The notes below the pieces were generated by a model. The model worked only from the letters and a program-made list of their open reading frames with translations, was not told the origin of the DNA and searched no databases. A stretch of DNA of 44,200 nucleotides, taken from assembly GCF_018260405.1 (NCBI RefSeq), contig NZ_JAGLBG010000008.1, forward strand, positions 1 through 44,200, read 5' to 3'. This stretch comes from Deinococcus sp. (GTDB taxonomy: Bacteria > Deinococcota > Deinococci > Deinococcales > Deinococcaceae). Positions 31,173 to 38,622 of this stretch are shown here, piece after piece. Numbering within the stretch: position 1 is the stretch's first letter; every line of letters starts with the position of its first letter. A program made the position numbers and the translations under genes.

Positions 31173-32114
31173 TCAGTTGCTAGGGGGCGGCCCGGCCTCC
31201 AGCATCAGCTCCAGGTTTTGAACGGCGGCTCCGCTGGCCCCCTTACCGAGGTTGTCGAGCCGCGCAGCCAGCACGGCCCGCTGCCCGTCTGGCGAAGGGT
31301 AGACGAACAGTTCCAGCTGATTGGTGCCGTTGAGGGTCTGCGGGTCGAGTGCGGCGGGATTTCCGGACAGCTCGAAAACCTTGACGTATTTCTGGCCCAG
31401 GTAGTGTTTTGCCAGGGTGCTATGCAGGTCGCGGGCTTCCAGGCCCAGCTGTTCCAGATGCAGCGGGATCGTTACGGTCATGCCCTGCGCCCAGCCGCCC
31501 ACGTTTGGGGTGAAGATGGGCGTGCGGGTCAGGCCGCCGTACAGCATCATCTCGGGGATGTGCTTGTGTTCCAGGGTCAGGCCGTAGTTGATGAAATCGC
31601 CCTTGAATGGATGCTCGCCGCCCTGCTCATGGGCATCGACCAGCGCCCGACCGCCGCCCGTGTAGCCGCTGTAGCCCTGAATACTCAGCAGGAAATCGGC
31701 AGGCAGCAGCCCGGCAGAGGTCAGTGGAGCCAGCAGCGCGATGGCGCCCGTGCTGTAGCATCCCGGATTGGAAACGTAACGGGCCGCGCGAATTTTTCCG
31801 GGCTGATTGGCGTTCAGTTCGGGAAATCCGAAGGCCCACGCGGGGTCGGTTCGGTGCGCGGTGCTGGCGTCCAGCAGCCTTGAGGCGGGGTTGGTGGTTA
31901 GCTGCACGGCTTCCCGCGCCGCATCGTCGTGCAGGCACAGGATAGACACGTCGGCGGCGTTGAGCAGTTCGGCGCGTGCTGCCGGGTCTTTGCGCCGCGC
32001 CGGGTCGATGCTAAGCAGTTCAAGGTCGGTGCGCCCGCTGAGGCGTTCTCTGATTTGCAGGCCCGTGGTTCCGGCCTCGCCGTCGATGAAAATTTGGGGT
32101 CGGGATGAGGTCAT
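31173..32114 (-). CDS. argC: N-acetyl-gamma-glutamyl-phosphate reductase (type 2)
   Basis: NADPH-dependent reduction of N-acetylglutamyl phosphate to the semialdehyde, third step of arginine synthesis. It is 313 aa, the length of the shorter type 2 ArgC. The NAD(P) motif is DGEAGTTGLQIRERL and the catalytic cysteine is C119 in SNPGCYSTGA; HKHIPEM and PLHLEQLG follow. ATG at 32114 has GAGGAAC upstream and starts the conserved domain; the frame is open to 32273 but those codons lie in repeat DNA. argF is two genes upstream on the same strand, but the intervening gap carries repeats, so co-transcription is uncertain. Confidence 0.94.
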   Translation of the reverse strand: MTSSRPQIFIDGEAGTTGLQIRERLSGRTDLELLSIDPARRKDPAARAELLNAADVSILCLHDDAAREAVQLTTNPASRLLDASTAHRTDPAWAFGFPELNANQPGKIRAARYVSNPGCYSTGAIALLAPLTSAGLLPADFLLSIQGYSGYTGGGRALVDAHEQGGEHPFKGDFINYGLTLEHKHIPEMMLYGGLTRTPIFTPNVGGWAQGMTVTIPLHLEQLGLEARDLHSTLAKHYLGQKYVKVFELSGNPAALDPQTLNGTNQLELFVYPSPDGQRAVLAARLDNLGKGASGAAVQNLELMLEAGPPPSN

Positions 32115-32404
32115 AAAAGTTCCTCCAGATAGAGCGGATTTGTTAGAGCAGTTCTCCGAATGATGGGCACGTCGGAAACACATCGCCGCCCCCTTCATGC
32201 TACGTCCTGCTCTTTCTTGTTCACTCGTTTCACTCGGCAAAAAGATGGTCAAAAGAGCACCACCCTTTTGCAAAATGCTCTAAGTAGTTCCCGGTCGCAG
32301 TTGCGCGTATCCGGGGAAAGCGCCCGAATCCGCTCTGGAAGCAGCTCTATGAGTCCCCTTCCACCAGCAGCCACTTTTTGCTCCCTGACACGCAGGGATA
32401 AGCG
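32115..32404 (-). repeat. 290-bp gap upstream of argC built from dispersed repeats R2 and R3
   Basis: Minus strand 32330-32282 is a copy of R2 (40/49 identical to 20893-20941). It runs directly into R3 at 32282-32241, which matches 38363-38404 at 32 of 42 bases. R3 contains AGAGCA...TGCTCTTTT, a small hairpin with a T-run that could act as a terminator for the Nudix gene. The argC ribosome binding site is at 32118-32126. No arginine operator was recognised. Confidence 0.6.
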
Positions 32405-32923
32405 TCATAGTCCATCCGTCACGCTTCCATAACACCGCCGCACCAACTCCGCCAAATCCTCCTTCGCCGCCGCGCCCGCTGCAATCTGTGAAAGCACCTG
32501 CCCCGGCGTCAGCCACTCGCCACCCGCAATATCAGCCGGGTTGAAGTCGGGGGCAGTGTCTGTGCAGATTTCGTAGACGCGCACAAAGCTACTAAGGCCC
32601 GTCTGATACGGCGAAAAAGCGGCGAGTTCGTGCCACTGCACAGTGCTAAGATTTAAGCGAACCTCCTCGGCACTCTCGCGGCGCAGGGCCTCCAGATACG
32701 TCTCACCACTCTGCACGGCCCCCCCCACGCTTACGTCCAGCGCCCCCGGAAAAAGGCTTTTGCTGGGGCTGCGGCGCGGTATCCACAGCTGGCCGCGTTG
32801 GTTGCGAATGAAAGCATTGACGACGCGCACGTCTTTCCAACGCAAGGCGGGGTCGGCGCGGCTGATTTGGCCGATGACTTCATCTTTTTCGTTGACGAGG
32901 TCTAGCAGTTCATCAGAAACCAT
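32405..32923 (-). CDS. Nudix hydrolase
   Basis: Nudix-fold pyrophosphohydrolase (172 aa from the chosen start). The Nudix box is GAVQSGETYLEALRRESAEEV, matching Gx5Ex7REUxEE with Val in place of the last Gly. The N-terminus (SDELLDLVNEKDEVIGQISR) resembles the isopentenyl diphosphate isomerase/YfcD-like group, whose substrates vary. The ATG at 32923 fits the family start; another ATG at 32944 directly follows a TAGGCT box, so transcription would begin inside the longer version. It lies 42 bp from argF on the same strand. Deinococcus genomes carry many Nudix enzymes; the substrate here is unknown. Confidence 0.85.
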   Translation of the reverse strand: MVSDELLDLVNEKDEVIGQISRADPALRWKDVRVVNAFIRNQRGQLWIPRRSPSKSLFPGALDVSVGGAVQSGETYLEALRRESAEEVRLNLSTVQWHELAAFSPYQTGLSSFVRVYEICTDTAPDFNPADIAGGEWLTPGQVLSQIAAGAAAKEDLAELVRRCYGSVTDGL

Positions 32924-32964
32924 GCTTAAGCCCACGCCCCGCATAGCCTATAGCTCACGGCCCA

Positions 32965-33996
32965 TCACCACCTCGGCTTCATCCCGCCTAGAAGGTGATA
33001 CAGCAGCGCCTTTTGCGCGTGCAGGCGGTTTTCGGCCTGATCGAACACGCGGCTTTTGGGGTGCTCGGTAGCTTCCGGCACGGTTTCCTCGCCGTAGTGC
33101 GCGGGCAGGCAGTGCAGAAAAATGCCGTCCGGCGCGATAGTGTCGAGCATCTGCGGCGTTACCTGATAGCCCTTAAAGGCGCGGCGGCGGATGTCGGCCT
33201 CGGCCTCCATACCCATGCTGATCCACACGTCGGTGTACAGCACGTCTGCGCCCTGCACAGCTTCAAGGTCGTTGGTCAGGTTGATCGTCACGCCCGCCTT
33301 CACCGCGTCCATCAGCACGCCCGCGTTGGGTTCGTAGCCCACCGGGGTCACGATGGTTACGCTGCTGCCGGTCAGCACGCCCATATGAATGTGGCTGTTG
33401 GCGAGGTTGTTGCCGTCACCGATGTACACCACGCGCCTGCCGCGCAGATCGGTGCCGAACTCCTCTTCGATGGTCTGGTAGTCGGCCAGTAGTTGCGCCG
33501 GGTGCAGCATGTCACTCAGGCCGTTGATGACCGGGATGCTGGCGTGTTCGGCCAGTTCCACCAGGGTCTGTTGCAGGTACACGCGCCCCATGACGGCGTC
33601 GACCCAGCGTTCCAGGTTGCGGGCCACGTCGGACACGCGCTCGCGGGTGCCGAGGCCAATTTCAGTGTTGGACAGCGTAATGGCGTGGCCGCCAAGCTGA
33701 TACATCCCGACGTCGAAGGTGGTGCGGGTACGCAGCGAGGACTTCTCGAATACCAGCGCGAGCGACAGCCCGGACAGCGGCTTGACCTCCCGCCACTCGC
33801 CGCGCTTCATACTGTGGGCGGTGTCCAGCACGGTGCGGAGTTCTGCCGGGGACATGTCCAGATTGCTCAGGAAGTCGCGGCCTGCCAGCGTCGGCGGGGG
33901 CAGCGAAGCAGAAGTATGCAGGCTGGCTTGCGGAAATTTTGGAGCTTTTGTCGCCAGATTCGAGGTTTTTTTACCACCGCGCTGAGCCTTGGTCAT
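32965..33996 (-). CDS. argF: Ornithine carbamoyltransferase
   Basis: Condenses carbamoyl phosphate and ornithine to citrulline. 343 aa; carbamoyl phosphate binding SLRTR (87-91) and HPAQLLAD (165-172), ornithine loop DVWISMG (256-262), and HCLPAH (295-300, with the C296 active-site cysteine). The first ~38 residues (basic, then Ser/Pro-rich) go beyond the usual OTCase start. They are accepted because TATACT lies 7 nt before this ATG, giving a leaderless mRNA. Confidence 0.95.
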   Translation of the reverse strand: MTKAQRGGKKTSNLATKAPKFPQASLHTSASLPPPTLAGRDFLSNLDMSPAELRTVLDTAHSMKRGEWREVKPLSGLSLALVFEKSSLRTRTTFDVGMYQLGGHAITLSNTEIGLGTRERVSDVARNLERWVDAVMGRVYLQQTLVELAEHASIPVINGLSDMLHPAQLLADYQTIEEEFGTDLRGRRVVYIGDGNNLANSHIHMGVLTGSSVTIVTPVGYEPNAGVLMDAVKAGVTINLTNDLEAVQGADVLYTDVWISMGMEAEADIRRRAFKGYQVTPQMLDTIAPDGIFLHCLPAHYGEETVPEATEHPKSRVFDQAENRLHAQKALLYHLLGGMKPRW

Positions 33997-34003
33997 AGCC
34001 AGA

Positions 34004-34009
34004 AGTATA
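34004..34009 (-). promoter_or_regulatory. -10 box of argF (leaderless type)
   Basis: TATACT on the minus strand ends 7 nt before the argF ATG; no ribosome binding site is present and the -35 region is poor. Confidence 0.6.
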
Positions 34010-34097
34010 CCGTGCCCGCTTGGAGAGGCTCGCTCCTGACGAATTAATATTCAACTGTTTGACTAATTATGCACCCTCGCTGGTCGGAGAAAAACGG

Positions 34098-34131
34098 AGC
34101 ACCTGTGGCGAGTCAGCACCTGTGGCGAGTC
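34098..34131 (+). repeat. Perfect 17-bp tandem duplication upstream of the lipoprotein gene
   Basis: AGCACCTGTGGCGAGTC occurs twice in a row (34098-34114, 34115-34131). It lies about 65 bp upstream of the promoter candidate at 34197, a usual place for an activator site. Confidence 0.7.
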
Positions 34132-34196
34132 GCTGTGCCGGTTGTGCCCGCCTGACTGTTCCCCTGAGGCCCCCCCAGAATGTGAAGAAAGTCATC

Positions 34197-34225
34197 TTTA
34201 ACTGCGGCACACGAGTGTCTATAGT
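34197..34225 (+). promoter_or_regulatory. Promoter of the small lipoprotein gene
   Basis: TTTAAC (34197-34202), 17-bp spacer, TATAGT (34220-34225). A second AT-rich box, TATATAT, follows at 34231. The leader is about 52 nt and ends with an AAGGAG ribosome binding site. Confidence 0.55.
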
Positions 34226-34283
34226 TTTTCTATATATCCCGCAAGGCCCATGTTCGTTCCCATCTCTACTAAGGAGAAAAAAT

Positions 34284-34799
34284 ATGCGAAACATTGTCAA
34301 AATTGGTTTGGTCTGCGGAGTTTCCCTGCTGGCGAGCTGTGGGCAACAGGTTGCCCCTTCTGCGGCTACTACGCTGAGTGCCCAGGACATTCAGACGCCT
34401 ACCGGCCCCAATTGCACCCGGACCATCGGCTACTGGAAGAATCATCCTCAGCAGCTGGCCGCCCTTTTGCCCGTTCAGCTGGGGAAATTCGGGGGCAGCA
34501 AGTCCCTTCTGGTGGATAACGTGGCGCAGGCCACTCAGCTGCTCACCTTCAAGGGCAACGCCTCCAACGGCATCGTCAAGCTGTACGCCCAGTTGCTGGC
34601 CAGCAAGCTTGGAGCTTTCGGCGGCACGGACATTTCCAGCATTCAGGACACGGTAACGCAGGCCGACGCTTTCCTGGCCCAACACAACGCCGCCGACTGG
34701 AGCGGCCTGAGCGCGTCCCAGCAGGCCCAGGTTCTGAGCTGGATGACCACGCTTGACCGCTACAACAATGGTCTGGTCGGCCCGTCCCACTGCCAGTAG
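34284..34799 (+). CDS. Small secreted lipoprotein with a GYWKNH motif
   Basis: 171 aa. The N-terminus MRNIVKIGLVCGVSLLASC is a lipoprotein signal with lipobox LASC (C19), a client for LspA. The mature part starts with CTRTIGYWKNHPQQL, then mostly helical Ala/Gln/Leu-rich sequence, and ends with C-Q; the two mature cysteines could pair. The CT-x-x-GYWKNH motif occurs in many secreted proteins of unknown role in bacteria and archaea. ATG 34284 has AAGGAG 10 nt upstream; the longer open frame to 34020 crosses the promoter. Own promoter and terminator, so a single-gene unit. Function unknown. Confidence 0.82.
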   Translation: MRNIVKIGLVCGVSLLASCGQQVAPSAATTLSAQDIQTPTGPNCTRTIGYWKNHPQQLAALLPVQLGKFGGSKSLLVDNVAQATQLLTFKGNASNGIVKLYAQLLASKLGAFGGTDISSIQDTVTQADAFLAQHNAADWSGLSASQQAQVLSWMTTLDRYNNGLVGPSHCQ

Positions 34800-34817
34800 A
34801 CTTTGCGCGTAGCTAGG

Positions 34818-34843
34818 GGCAGCCGCTGAGCTGCCTTTTTTTC
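34818..34843 (+). terminator. Terminator of the lipoprotein gene
   Basis: GGCAGC, 6-nt loop CGCTGA, GCTGCC, then seven T. Confidence 0.9.
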
Positions 34844-34883
34844 TATTTTCCTGGTGGGCTACCGGGCTTCGGGGGTACTGCGC

Positions 34884-34901
34884 GGCAGTCCGTACTACAC
34901 T
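34884..34901 (+). promoter_or_regulatory. -10 box of eamA (leaderless type), next to an R1 fragment
   Basis: TACACT (34896-34901) ends 7 nt before the eamA ATG. It overlaps a 15-bp piece (34884-34898) that, inverted, matches the start of repeat R1 at 35846-35860 in 14 of 15 bases. Confidence 0.5.
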
Positions 34902-34908
34902 GCCCCGC

Positions 34909-35817
34909 ATGACCGCCCCGCTCCACCAGCCCATGACCGCCCGCAGTCTGCTGCTGGCGCTACTGATTACCTTTATCTGGGGCATCAACTTTGTGGTTAT
35001 TAAATGGTCGGTGCATGACGTTTCACCGCTGCTGGTCGCAGCCCTGCGCTTTCTGGTCGCCGCGCTGCCCGCCGTGTTTTTCGTGCCGCGCCCGGCGGTG
35101 CCCGCCCGCATCCTGTGGGGCTACGGCGTGACCTCGGGGGTCATTCAGTTCGGGCTGCTGTACCTCGCCATTCAGCTGGGCATGAGCGCGGGCATGGGCA
35201 GCTTGCTGATGCAGACTCAGGCTTTTTTTACGGCGTTGCTGGCCGCCCGCGTGTTTGGCGAGAAGATCATGCCCTGGCAGGCCGCCGGGATGACGCTGGC
35301 CTTTGGGGGCATGGGCCTGATCGGGCTACTGGCGGGCGGCGACGTTCCGGCCTTTCCGCTGCTCCTGACCCTGCTGGCGGCGCTGGGCTGGGCGTGCAGC
35401 AACCTGCTGGTGCGGGCCTCGGGCGGGGCCAACGTGTTCAGTCTGGTGGTCTGGAGTGCCCTGATTCCGCCTATTCCGCTAACTATCCTGGCGGGCCTTA
35501 CGGCGGGCTGGGGGCCGGTTGTCCACAGCCTGACGCACGGGAGCTGGCCGCTGTGGGCCGCCGTACTGTTTATGGGGCTGGGAAACACGGTGGTGGGATT
35601 CGGCATCTGGGCCACCCTCATTCAGCGCCACGGGGCATCGAAGGTCGCGCCGCTGTCGCTGCTGGTGCCGGTTTTCGGGATGATGGCCAGCGCCGTTATC
35701 TTCCACGAGGGATTTCCGGCAGGCAAGGTGCTGGGAGCCTTATTGATCGCCTTGGGACTGGTGCTTCATGTGTTCGGGGGCAAATGGTGGGTCAAAAAAT
35801 TGCCCACTCTAAACTAA
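34909..35817 (+). CDS. eamA: EamA-type DMT-superfamily exporter
   Basis: Ten-helix drug/metabolite transporter (302 aa) with two EamA repeats. It resembles E. coli EamA, an exporter of cysteine pathway metabolites: WGINFVVIKWSVHDVSPLL, LRFLVAALPAVFFVPRP, QAFFTALLAARVFGEK, SLVVWSALIPPIPL and KVAPLSLLVPVFGMMASA have direct counterparts. The C-terminus is basic (KWWVKKLPTLN), as expected for a cytoplasmic end. Inner membrane. The substrate is inferred from similarity only. No ribosome binding site; leaderless start. Confidence 0.88.
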   Translation: MTAPLHQPMTARSLLLALLITFIWGINFVVIKWSVHDVSPLLVAALRFLVAALPAVFFVPRPAVPARILWGYGVTSGVIQFGLLYLAIQLGMSAGMGSLLMQTQAFFTALLAARVFGEKIMPWQAAGMTLAFGGMGLIGLLAGGDVPAFPLLLTLLAALGWACSNLLVRASGGANVFSLVVWSALIPPIPLTILAGLTAGWGPVVHSLTHGSWPLWAAVLFMGLGNTVVGFGIWATLIQRHGASKVAPLSLLVPVFGMMASAVIFHEGFPAGKVLGALLIALGLVLHVFGGKWWVKKLPTLN

Positions 35818-35844
35818 ATGACCACTGGTCACTTTTCAGGGCTT

Positions 35845-35930
35845 TGTACTACGGACTGCCGACTGAACCGGGCCGTTTCGGATTCAGTCCGGGCGCAGGC
35901 CAGTAGATAAAGATACGGGTTTAGCGGTAT
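35845..35930 (+). repeat. Dispersed repeat R1, copy 1 (3' of eamA)
   Basis: Begins 28 bp after the eamA stop. Its 40-bp core (35856-35895) matches 41514-41553 at 36 of 40 bases, and weaker similarity continues to ~35930. It contains the inverted repeat CGGACTG...CAGTCCG, so the RNA can fold; it may serve as a transcript end. The rest of the gap to 36021 shows nothing else. Confidence 0.75.
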
Positions 35931-36021
35931 GGACTTGCGCGGCTGCTTGCAGACCTGAAAAGCTCCGCAGGAAGGGGAGGCCAGGGAGGGCAGCAAGTAT
36001 TCCACGTTCCAAGCATTGGCC

Positions 36022-38034
36022 TCACTTCAGCAGCGGCACGTAATCAGGCACGAAATTGCCGCCCTGGGTGGCGGGCTTCTCGGGGTCGATCAGGGTAGGC
36101 GTCAGGCCAAGGCCGTAGGTCAGGTTGCGCGGCGTTTCGTCTACCGGTCGGTCGGTGATGACCTCGCCGGGCTGGTACGCCTGGCCGTTCTGGTGCGTAA
36201 AAGCCGTGTCGGGCGTGCGAAAGTAGCGGTAGGTAAAGGGCGTTTCGGGAAAGATGTCCTTGCCGAAGTCGTAGCGCTGGGTAGCGACCACCGAGCGGTA
36301 GCGCCGGGCCGTTTCCAGCGCGTCCGGCTGGGTAGGCACAAACAGTTCGGAGCGAACGGCCCCGTCTGGGTTCAGGTACGCCCCCCGCGCCGTGAATTCA
36401 CGCATCAGCTTTTGCCGGAGTTGCTGCGCGGCTTTCACGCCCGCCGGATTTTTGCCTTTCACTTCCGTGTCCAGTGCGGGCCAGTCGGCACTGTAGCCCC
36501 CTTTCTCCGTGATCTGCGCGTTCAGGAAGTGGTCCACGCTGGCGGGCATATTGCCGAACAGCGACACGCCGACCACATGGTCGAGGAAGTAACGGTACTC
36601 GCCCACGTTCTTGCCCCGGTTGACCGGTTCGGGCGTGCTGAGGGTGCCGAACGCCGCGCCGTTTTTGGGGGCTTTGTAACCCAAATAATCCATCTCGTGC
36701 CAGCCTGCCGCGCCCGACAGTTGCCTCGGCATGGCCCAGGTGGAATCGATGGTATTGCCTGTGCCAGAGGTAAAAGTGGAGTTCTGGCCGATATCAGACT
36801 GGCGCACGTTGCCCGAGTGGCAAGCGGCGCACTGGGTTAGCTCGCTGGGCGTCTGGGCGCGGAGATTCCCGGTTTTGTCCTCGATCCAACCGCCCAGCAG
36901 CCAGCCCACGCCGTTGTCAATCCAGCCCTGCGAACGACTGGCGTACACCGGAGCCGACTCTTCCTTGATCGCCAGCCCGAATTCGTCGGGGTGCCACTCG
37001 CGGCTCTTGTACATCCACCGAATTTCCTTGACGCGGTGGGCGCGGGTACCGGGAAAAGGGCTGATGGTTTTATCGGAGCCGTCGGCCTGTAAATCCACGT
37101 AATGCAGCGGGTGGGCGAATTCGGTGCCCAGCGGGTACTGCCCGCGCACAATCTGAATGCCCGAAGCCGCCCCGACATACGCCGTTTCACCGCTGAGGCG
37201 GTCTTGTACGTTACGCTGCACCAGATCAAGGTTGCGGCTGTAGGTGGCGAGGTCGAACCGGCCCGCCGCATCTTTCATGAAGGGCTGCGGCAGCCGGATG
37301 TACACGCCCGAGACACTGCCCGTCTGGGGCGTAAAAATGCCGTAGGGCATAAAGTTAATGGCCCGCCAGCCGGTCACCCAGCTGTGCCCATTGTGAAACT
37401 GGTCGTCGCGGAACACGCCGCGTGTCTGGGCTGCCGAGCGCACATAGCCGTCGGCCTGGGCGGGCAGATCGTCGGGCGAGAGCGAGGGGAAAAGTCGGTA
37501 AGGCGAGTCGCTGCCGCCGTCCCAGTCCTGCGCCGGGCCGGGACGCTGGGCGTAAGCGGCCCGCCAGTTGTCCTGGCGAATATACGCCTGCATATCCCAC
37601 CCGGCGGGGCGCTGGCCTTCGGCGCTAAGCAGCTGCTGAAGCACTTCGGGGTGCAGTACGTTGTCCCAGGGGTTGACACTGGGATTTTGCACACGCGGGT
37701 AGTCGTAGGCCCCGAACGCGTACTCGGCCTGCAAGTTGCCGATGTTGGGGTTGTCGCCCGCCTGCGGGTTGTTGTTGCCCAGATCGAGTTGGGCGACCCC
37801 GTTGGTGTGGCAATACTGGCAGGCGTTCTGGGTGCCGAAACTGGTTTCCGCGTAACACTGCGCCGGAATGTGGGCGTGCTGGTTAGGAAAGGTGGCCCGG
37901 CTGATGAAGTCGCCCCGCAGCGGTAGGCGGGCCGGGCCACTACCCTGCGCCTGAACGCCGAACAATGCCCCCGCCAGCACTGCCGATAGCGCCGCGCCGC
38001 CAAGGAGCTGCCACTGATTTTTCTGTAGAGCCAT
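36022..38034 (-). CDS. Secreted di-heme c-type cytochrome of unknown function
   Basis: 670 aa. The N-terminal segment with GGAALSAVLAGALFGVQAQ (residues ~12-30) is a signal peptide ending at AQG. Two CxxCH heme sites are present: CQYCH at 72-76 and CAACH at 402-406. The protein between and after them is rich in Trp, Tyr and Pro, with no membrane helix, so it is periplasmic or envelope-attached. The size and sparse hemes are unlike cytochrome c peroxidase or common electron carriers; no family is recognised. GGAG lies 10 nt before the ATG, with TATAGA further upstream as a possible -10. A PhoX-like gene lies upstream on the same strand beyond a 584-bp repeat island. Confidence 0.82.
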   Translation of the reverse strand: MALQKNQWQLLGGAALSAVLAGALFGVQAQGSGPARLPLRGDFISRATFPNQHAHIPAQCYAETSFGTQNACQYCHTNGVAQLDLGNNNPQAGDNPNIGNLQAEYAFGAYDYPRVQNPSVNPWDNVLHPEVLQQLLSAEGQRPAGWDMQAYIRQDNWRAAYAQRPGPAQDWDGGSDSPYRLFPSLSPDDLPAQADGYVRSAAQTRGVFRDDQFHNGHSWVTGWRAINFMPYGIFTPQTGSVSGVYIRLPQPFMKDAAGRFDLATYSRNLDLVQRNVQDRLSGETAYVGAASGIQIVRGQYPLGTEFAHPLHYVDLQADGSDKTISPFPGTRAHRVKEIRWMYKSREWHPDEFGLAIKEESAPVYASRSQGWIDNGVGWLLGGWIEDKTGNLRAQTPSELTQCAACHSGNVRQSDIGQNSTFTSGTGNTIDSTWAMPRQLSGAAGWHEMDYLGYKAPKNGAAFGTLSTPEPVNRGKNVGEYRYFLDHVVGVSLFGNMPASVDHFLNAQITEKGGYSADWPALDTEVKGKNPAGVKAAQQLRQKLMREFTARGAYLNPDGAVRSELFVPTQPDALETARRYRSVVATQRYDFGKDIFPETPFTYRYFRTPDTAFTHQNGQAYQPGEVITDRPVDETPRNLTYGLGLTPTLIDPEKPATQGGNFVPDYVPLLK

Positions 38035-38138
38035 ATAAGAGTTCTCCGGTGGGTCGAAAGGCTAAAAAAGGGGAACTTCAGGCCACCTGCCCCGCGCTCT
38101 CTATACGTACTTCCGCTTAATTCCAGCCTATCCAGGAA

Positions 38139-38256
38139 GCGGTCAGGCCCCTTCATGGGTGCCGTTCTGACTAAGAGGCGGTCAGGCCCCTTCATGGGTG
38201 CCCGTTCTGACCAAGAGGCGGTCAGGCCCCATCCTGGGTACCGCTCTGGTCAAGAG
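38139..38256 (-). repeat. Tandem array of three 39-40 bp units
   Basis: Units at 38139-38177, 38178-38217 and 38218-38256 all begin GCGGTCAGGCCCC and end near AAGAG. Units 1 and 2 differ by one substitution and one indel; unit 3 has diverged. Each unit can fold (GGTCAG with CTGACC in unit 2). It lies 105-220 bp upstream of the cytochrome start. Confidence 0.85.
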
Positions 38257-38340
38257 GGCACCGCCTACGCTTCCATCTATAACGCCAAAACACGCCGCTT
38301 TTTCTACTCGCCTCTGCTAGAACTAAGTCGCTAGACTACG

Positions 38341-38404
38341 CGGTTTAATCGGCAGGCCGTACTACAGCATCTTGCATAAAGACCCTGCTCTTTTGACCCT
38401 CTCT
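38341..38404 (+). repeat. Fused repeat fragments: R1 (inverted) and R3
   Basis: 38341-38365, read on the minus strand, matches R1 copy 1 (35846-35870) at 21 of 25 bases. It runs into R3 at 38363-38404, 32/42 identical to 32282-32241 (minus). The joint shows the repeats are mosaic. Confidence 0.65.
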
Positions 38405-38501
38405 AGAAGGGGAGGGAGCGAGCGGGGCGAACTAGGTACACGAAGTTACTCTTTAGATTGACCGGGCGAAGCGAGAAAGAAAAAAGTAGCTTCCGGTAGA
38501 A

Positions 38502-38540
38502 GCGGAGGGGGTTTGGGCGCTTTCCCCAGACCCCCTCCGC
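38502..38540 (-). terminator. Strong hairpin downstream of the PhoX-like gene
   Basis: An 11-bp perfect stem (GCGGAGGGGGT with ACCCCCTCCGC) extends inward with TTGGG/CCCCA. On the minus strand TTTTTT follows 16 nt later. It is a probable transcript end for the PhoX-like gene, although the T-run is further away than usual. Confidence 0.5.
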
Positions 38541-38577
38541 TGCCGCTCAGAGCTACTCTTACCTACTCGCGTTAGCT

Positions 38578-38622
38578 CGGATTGAAGGCGAAACTGCTGG
38601 ATTCAATCCGAAGCCGTATTAC
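38578..38622 (-). repeat. R1-related inverted repeat overlapping the PhoX-like stop codon
   Basis: CGGATTGAA (38578-38586) pairs with TTCAATCCG (38602-38610). On the minus strand the element opens TAATACGGCTTCGGATTGAA, related to the R1 start, and its first TAA is the stop codon of the PhoX-like gene. Confidence 0.55.

Larger units (their letters stand above)
38035..38618. other. 584-bp repeat-rich island between the cytochrome and PhoX-like genes
   Basis: No gene was found. It holds a 39-40 bp tandem array (38139-38256), an inverted partial copy of R1 (38341-38365), a copy of R3 (38363-38404), a strong hairpin (38502-38540), and an R1-related inverted repeat at 38578-38622. The stretch 38405-38500 is unexplained. 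Confidence 0.6.

Noticed and set aside
34884..35860. eamA as a mobile cassette bounded by 15-bp inverted repeats
   Set aside because: The arms (34884-34898 and 35846-35860) are pieces of the dispersed R1 repeat, with no transposase or target-site duplication.
38139..38256. CRISPR array
   Set aside because: The three units touch each other and have no unique spacers; it is a plain tandem repeat, and no cas gene is present.
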